From an uncultured Burkholderiales bacterium (GTDB lineage: Bacteria; Pseudomonadota; Gammaproteobacteria; Burkholderiales; Burkholderiaceae_E), in contig CAIKZV010000733.1 in assembly GCA_903831925.1 (NCBI GenBank), positions 1 to 16,440 of the forward strand: a stretch of 16,440 nucleotides of DNA, given 5' to 3'. A program made the translations under genes and the position numbers. The stretch's first letter is position 1; every line of letters begins with the position of its first letter. Below the pieces are notes generated by a model. That model was not told where the DNA came from, searched no databases, and saw only the letters and a program-made list of their open reading frames with translations. Positions 13,138-16,440 of this stretch are shown here, one piece after another.

Positions 13138-14312
13138 TTCGCCGCTTTCGAGCGCTTGAATGCGTCGATGTCCTGCGCCGAATAGCCGAGTTCGGCCAGG
13201 ATCGAGTCGGTGTGTTCGCCGATTGCCGGGGCGGGTCCGCCGATTCGGGCGGGCGTGGCATCAAAGCGGGCGGCCGGACGCGGTTGGCGAACCCGACCGA
13301 GCATCGGTTGATCGAACTCTTCGATCATGCGGTTGTTCACCACCTGCGGGTTGTTCATCACCTCGCCACGGCGCAGCACCGGCGCGCAGGGCACGTCTGC
13401 AGCATCGAGTCGATCGAGCCAGTCCTGGCTATGACCGGTGGCCAGGATCTCGCCGACCAGCGTGATCCGCTGCGCTGCGTTGGCCGCGCGTTTTCCCGGT
13501 GTCTTGAAGCGGGGGTCATCAATCCACTCCGGCTTGCCGATGACACCGCACAGCCCCTGCCATTCGGAATCGGAGACCGAGCCAACGGTGATGTAGCCGT
13601 CGAGCGTCTGAAAGATCAGGTCGGGTCGCGCGGTCGGATTGATCGCACTCGCTTCGTTGCCGACGACGGTGTATTGGGTCATGGCTTCAGGCCAGAGATA
13701 GGCCACCATGGTGTCGAGCATCGACAGGTGGATGCTTTGACCCTGACCACTGCGCTCGCGGGCAAACAGCGCCGCACAGACGGCCTGCGCGGCATGCACC
13801 GCGGTGGTCTTGTCGGCAACGATGGTTCGGATCAGTTGCGGGCGACCGGTGGCCTGATTGGCCTGAACATCTGCAAAACCCGACAGCGACTGGATGACCG
13901 GGTCGTAGACCCGTTTGCCGACATAAGGTCCGGTCTCACCGACACCCGAGATCGACAGGTAGATCAGCCGCGGATTGAGTGCACGTATGCTTGCATCGTC
14001 GAGTCCGAAGCGCTCCATGGTGCCGGGTCGAAAGTTCTGGACCAGGACATCTGCCCCGGCGATCAGACGATGCAGGATCGCCAATGCGGCAGGCTGCTTG
14101 AGATCGATTGCGAGGGAACGTTTGCCGCGATTGCAGGAAACGAACATCGCGGTGAACTCGCCATTACCTGCGGTGCGCCTGGCGATATCGCCACCCGGTG
14201 GCTCGACCTTGATCACGTCGGCGCCCTGATCGGCAAGCAGCATCGTGCAGACCGGGCCGGAGACCACGGTGGTGAGGTCGATGACGCGAATACCCTCGAG
14301 CGGTCCAGCCAT
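13134..14312 (-). CDS. Class III (CaiB/BaiF) CoA-transferase
   Basis: This 392-residue cytoplasmic enzyme moves CoA between carboxylic acids. The N-terminal MAGPLEGIRVIDLTTVVSGP, GADVIKVEPPGGD, NRGKRSLAIDLK and VLVQNFRPGTMERFGL blocks are diagnostic of the family. The catalytic Asp is Asp167 in TIVADKTTA, which corresponds to Asp169 of formyl-CoA transferase. Length is normal. The substrate pair is unresolved; alpha-methylacyl-CoA racemase is a related fold, but the sequence reads as a transferase. ATG 14312 has AAGGA 7 bases upstream. A longer open frame runs upstream to 14972 but would cross cydB, and is rejected. It lies 35 bases after the cydB stop and overlaps the following GST by 4 bases. 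Confidence 0.93.
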   Translation of the reverse strand: MAGPLEGIRVIDLTTVVSGPVCTMLLADQGADVIKVEPPGGDIARRTAGNGEFTAMFVSCNRGKRSLAIDLKQPAALAILHRLIAGADVLVQNFRPGTMERFGLDDASIRALNPRLIYLSISGVGETGPYVGKRVYDPVIQSLSGFADVQANQATGRPQLIRTIVADKTTAVHAAQAVCAALFARERSGQGQSIHLSMLDTMVAYLWPEAMTQYTVVGNEASAINPTARPDLIFQTLDGYITVGSVSDSEWQGLCGVIGKPEWIDDPRFKTPGKRAANAAQRITLVGEILATGHSQDWLDRLDAADVPCAPVLRRGEVMNNPQVVNNRMIEEFDQPMLGRVRQPRPAARFDATPARIGGPAPAIGEHTDSILAELGYSAQDIDAFKRSKAAK

Positions 14313-14347
14313 GAGTTTTTCCTTTGATGCGCAAGGGGAGGGCGAAC

Positions 14348-15385
14348 TCAGTAGCTGAGTGCTCGCGTCTTTCCCCAGAAGATCCGATAGGCAAAGATGG
14401 TGTAACCGACGATGACCGGGAAGACCACGACCACGCCATAGAAAATGACGGTCAGGGCCTCGGTCGAACTGGCGGCTTTCCAGATTGTCAGCTGATCGAC
14501 GACCAGCCAGGGAAACAGGCTGTAGGCCAAGCCGTAGAACGACAGCAGAAAAATGCCGACCGTGCAGGCAAACGGCACCTCTGCGCCATATTGATTGCCT
14601 TGCTCGAGACGCACCGGCAGGCGCCTGATGCTGCGGACCATGACGCCGAACAGGCCAAGCGTCACCGCCGGGATCGGCAGCAGCATCAGCACGTTCGGAA
14701 ACTTGAACCACTTGTCGAAAATCTCGGGGCTGATCCAGGGCGTGGCAATCGAGATCGCCAGCACACCGGCCGCCGTCAGCCAAAGACTGCTCATTGCCCA
14801 GCCGACCGCCTTGTGTTGCAGCGCACCCTCGGATTTCATGATCAGCCAGCCGGCGCCAAGCAGGCGATAGGCCGAGATCAGGCATAAGCCGATCAATGCC
14901 GCAAACAGCAGGCCTGGCCAATCCTGTCTGAAGCCGGTGATCAGCTGGCCAAGCATGAATCCCTGTGCCCATGACGCGATCAGTGACCCAGCGAAGAACG
15001 CGCGATCCCAGCGAGGGCGGTGGTAAGTCTTGGCCTTGACCCGGAAATCAAATGCCACGCCCCGAAGCGTCAGCCCCAGAAGCATGAGCGCGACCGGCAG
15101 ATAGAGCGCACCCAGAATGACGCCGTGCGCCGATGGAAACGCCACCAGCAGCACCCCGACGCCAAGCACCAGCCAGGTTTCATTGGCATCCCAGAAGGGG
15201 CCGATGCTGGCGATCATCATGTCTTTCTGGTCAAGGTCGGCGGTCTCACGCAGGAGGATACCGACGCCGAGGTCGTAGCCATCAAGGATCACATAGGCCA
15301 GCATCGAGACGGCCATGATCAGCGCGAAAAACAGCGGCAGCCAGCCCGCTGGGCTGGTCAGGTCGAGGTTGGTCAGCTCATGCAT
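14348..15385 (-). CDS. cydB: Cytochrome bd-type quinol oxidase subunit II, cyanide-insensitive type
   Basis: This is the 345-residue inner-membrane subunit II of a bd-type oxidase, which pairs with CydA to oxidise quinol and reduce oxygen. Family blocks include LDGYDLGVGILLRE (N-terminal helix), ASIGPFWDANETWLVLGVGVLLVAFP, LRGVAFDFRVK and the C-terminal VVVVFPVIVGYTIFAYRIFWGK. The length and wording match the cyanide-insensitive (CioB) branch. ATG 15385 begins MHELTNLDL inside the end of cydA, an 8-base overlap. A longer frame to 15484 is a shadow of cydA. No cydX-like small gene is visible in the 35-base gap before the CoA-transferase. Confidence 0.95.
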   Translation of the reverse strand: MHELTNLDLTSPAGWLPLFFALIMAVSMLAYVILDGYDLGVGILLRETADLDQKDMMIASIGPFWDANETWLVLGVGVLLVAFPSAHGVILGALYLPVALMLLGLTLRGVAFDFRVKAKTYHRPRWDRAFFAGSLIASWAQGFMLGQLITGFRQDWPGLLFAALIGLCLISAYRLLGAGWLIMKSEGALQHKAVGWAMSSLWLTAAGVLAISIATPWISPEIFDKWFKFPNVLMLLPIPAVTLGLFGVMVRSIRRLPVRLEQGNQYGAEVPFACTVGIFLLSFYGLAYSLFPWLVVDQLTIWKAASSTEALTVIFYGVVVVFPVIVGYTIFAYRIFWGKTRALSY

Positions 15386-16440
15386 TGCGCAGCCCGGCCG
15401 AAGGTTGGCCGACCTGTTGGCCGACCTTTTGGCCGATCCCTTGGCCCAGTGGCTGGGGATGGATGGGGTGCTCTCCCGTCTCATGGGAGCCCGCCTTCTT
15501 CGCGAGATAAAAGACCACCGATATATACGATGCGAGCAACGCGGCGTACATCGTCAGATACATCACGAGCGTGATGGCGATATTGCTGGCCGGCACTTTG
15601 GAGGCGGCCTGCGCGGTCGTGAGGACGCCATAGACGATCCATGGTTGCCGGCCGATTTCGGTGACATACCAGCCTGCCACCAGCGCAACCCATCCGGCGA
15701 AAGTCATGGCCACGAGAACCCGTGCGTTCAGATCTGAGAGGTCTTTCTTGAGTCTGAGCTGAAAAGCGGTCCACCAGCTGACAGCCATCATCAGCACACC
15801 GACGCCGACCATGACGCGAAACGCCCAGAAGATCGGCGCAACCGGCGGATGTTTGTCGCCGAAATCCTTGATGCCTTTGACTTCGCCACTCCAGGAGTGG
15901 GTCAGATAGAGCGAGGCGAGATGGGGAATCGCGATCTCGTAGAGGTTGGACTGGGTCTTGGCATCGGGCCAGGCAAAAACAATCGCCGGCACGCTGCCCT
16001 GCGTCTCCCAGATGCCCTCCATCGCTGCAATCTTGGCCGGTTGATATTCAAGCGTGTTCAAGGCGTGGGAATCGCCGACGACGAACTGGACCGGAATCAG
16101 CATCGCGGCGACGAAGACCCCAGTGCGCAGCGTTGCCATGACATCGCGACCACGATCGCCTTGCAGCCAGCGGTAAGCACTGATGCCGGCCAGAAAGAAG
16201 GAGCCGGTCAGCGCCGATGCGATCAGCATATGGCTGAAGCGGTACGGAAACGAAGGATTGAAGATCACCTCGAACCAGCTGGTGACATGTGCCTGACCGT
16301 CGATCATTTCGAAGCCGGCCGGAGTGTGCATCCAGGAGTTCAAGGCCAGAATCCAGAAGGCCGACATCGTCGTTCCGATGGCGACCAAAAGGGTGGCCAT
16401 CGTGTGGACCCGTTCACTTACCCGCCCTCGTCCGAACAGC
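15378..16440 (-). CDS. cydA: Cytochrome bd-type quinol oxidase subunit I, CIO type, N-terminus beyond window
   Basis: The frame is open to the window end, leaving about 353 residues; the first 100 or so, including the first heme ligand, are missing. The internal Met at 16400 is not the start, since the frame continues upstream as LFGRGRVSERVHTMATLL. Seen here are the SHMLIASALTG helix with the heme b558 ligand (His186 in E. coli), the quinol-loop KIAAME pair (Lys252/Glu257 in E. coli), the short Q loop typical of the cyanide-insensitive branch, FRVMVG with the axial Met, and GWYVTEIGRQPW. The C-terminus carries a tail of about 35 residues with a GQ-rich repeat (see repeat at 15405-15452). Its TGA overlaps the cydB start, so the two subunits are co-translated. 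Confidence 0.95.
   Translation of the reverse strand, partial: LFGRGRVSERVHTMATLLVAIGTTMSAFWILALNSWMHTPAGFEMIDGQAHVTSWFEVIFNPSFPYRFSHMLIASALTGSFFLAGISAYRWLQGDRGRDVMATLRTGVFVAAMLIPVQFVVGDSHALNTLEYQPAKIAAMEGIWETQGSVPAIVFAWPDAKTQSNLYEIAIPHLASLYLTHSWSGEVKGIKDFGDKHPPVAPIFWAFRVMVGVGVLMMAVSWWTAFQLRLKKDLSDLNARVLVAMTFAGWVALVAGWYVTEIGRQPWIVYGVLTTAQAASKVPASNIAITLVMYLTMYAALLASYISVVFYLAKKAGSHETGEHPIHPQPLGQGIGQKVGQQVGQPSAGLRNA
15405..15452 (+). repeat. Four imperfect 12-bp tandem repeats in cydA tail
   Basis: The 12-bp units TTGGCCGACCTG, TTGGCCGACCTT, TTGGCCGATCCC and TTGGCCCAGTGG lie head to tail. The first two differ in one base and the others drift. In the cydA frame (minus strand) they read PLGQ, GIGQ, KVGQ and QVGQ, so the repeat keeps the reading frame and lengthens the hydrophilic C-terminus. 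This looks like a small in-frame minisatellite within the gene. Confidence 0.8.

Noticed and set aside
13212..14327. A 371-residue open frame on the plus strand
   Set aside because: It is the antisense shadow of the CoA-transferase, whose catalytic Asp and family blocks are intact.
13134..14972. A 612-residue version of the CoA-transferase starting at 14972
   Set aside because: The extra N-terminal part lies over cydB in another frame. The true start at 14312 has a Shine-Dalgarno sequence and the family's normal N-terminus.

Overview
The window is a compact, GC-rich stretch of bacterial chromosome with gaps between genes mostly under 170 bases. It most resembles a pseudomonadotan (proteobacterial) genome, and a gammaproteobacterium is my best guess. 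The reasons are a near-full-length YghU homologue, a cyanide-insensitive-type cytochrome bd pair and a DUF1145-like small membrane protein. Taxonomy is inference. No rRNA, tRNA, CRISPR array, insertion sequence or phage gene was seen, and no stretch over 300 bases lacks a gene.

Layout from left to right. (1) 1-3095, minus strand: a likely three-gene operon of a small DUF1145-like membrane protein, a secreted or membrane-anchored sulfatase, and a YbfB/YjiJ-type MFS transporter cut by the window start. (2) 3262-4836, plus strand: an AMP-forming acyl-CoA ligase, whose stop interlocks tail-to-tail with a short-chain dehydrogenase. (3) 4833-8704, minus strand: an operon of yghU, a thioredoxin-like protein with a large uncharacterised C-terminal domain, a UGSC-family protein whose frame is interrupted by one in-frame TGA, and the short-chain dehydrogenase. 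(4) 8858-9523, plus strand: a second glutathione transferase. (5) 9531-11332, minus strand: an MFS transporter followed by a TetR-family repressor. A 22-bp operator-like palindrome lies between the transporter and a divergent SAM-dependent O-methyltransferase (11424-12446). (6) 12475-16440, minus strand: cydA (N-terminus beyond the window), cydB, a class III CoA-transferase and a third glutathione transferase, packed as one operon.

The standout is the UGSC gene at 5849-6367. The TGA codon at residue 92 falls exactly at the U of the U-G-S-C motif. The frame continues for 80 further residues. A 7-bp hairpin with a 5-nt loop begins at a distance that fits bacterial SECIS rules. Conceptual translation that ignores recoding would give only a truncated 91-residue protein. 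The gene overlaps the thioredoxin-like gene by ATGA and sits 20 bases or so downstream of a glutathione-dependent YghU enzyme. Together they look like a selenol/thiol redox module of unknown substrate.

The neighbourhood also carries three glutathione transferases, a CoA ligase, a CoA-transferase and a dehydrogenase, which fits handling of acyl-CoA or xenobiotic compounds. The selenocysteine machinery (selA, selB, selC, selD) is not in the window and must be elsewhere in the genome if recoding occurs.
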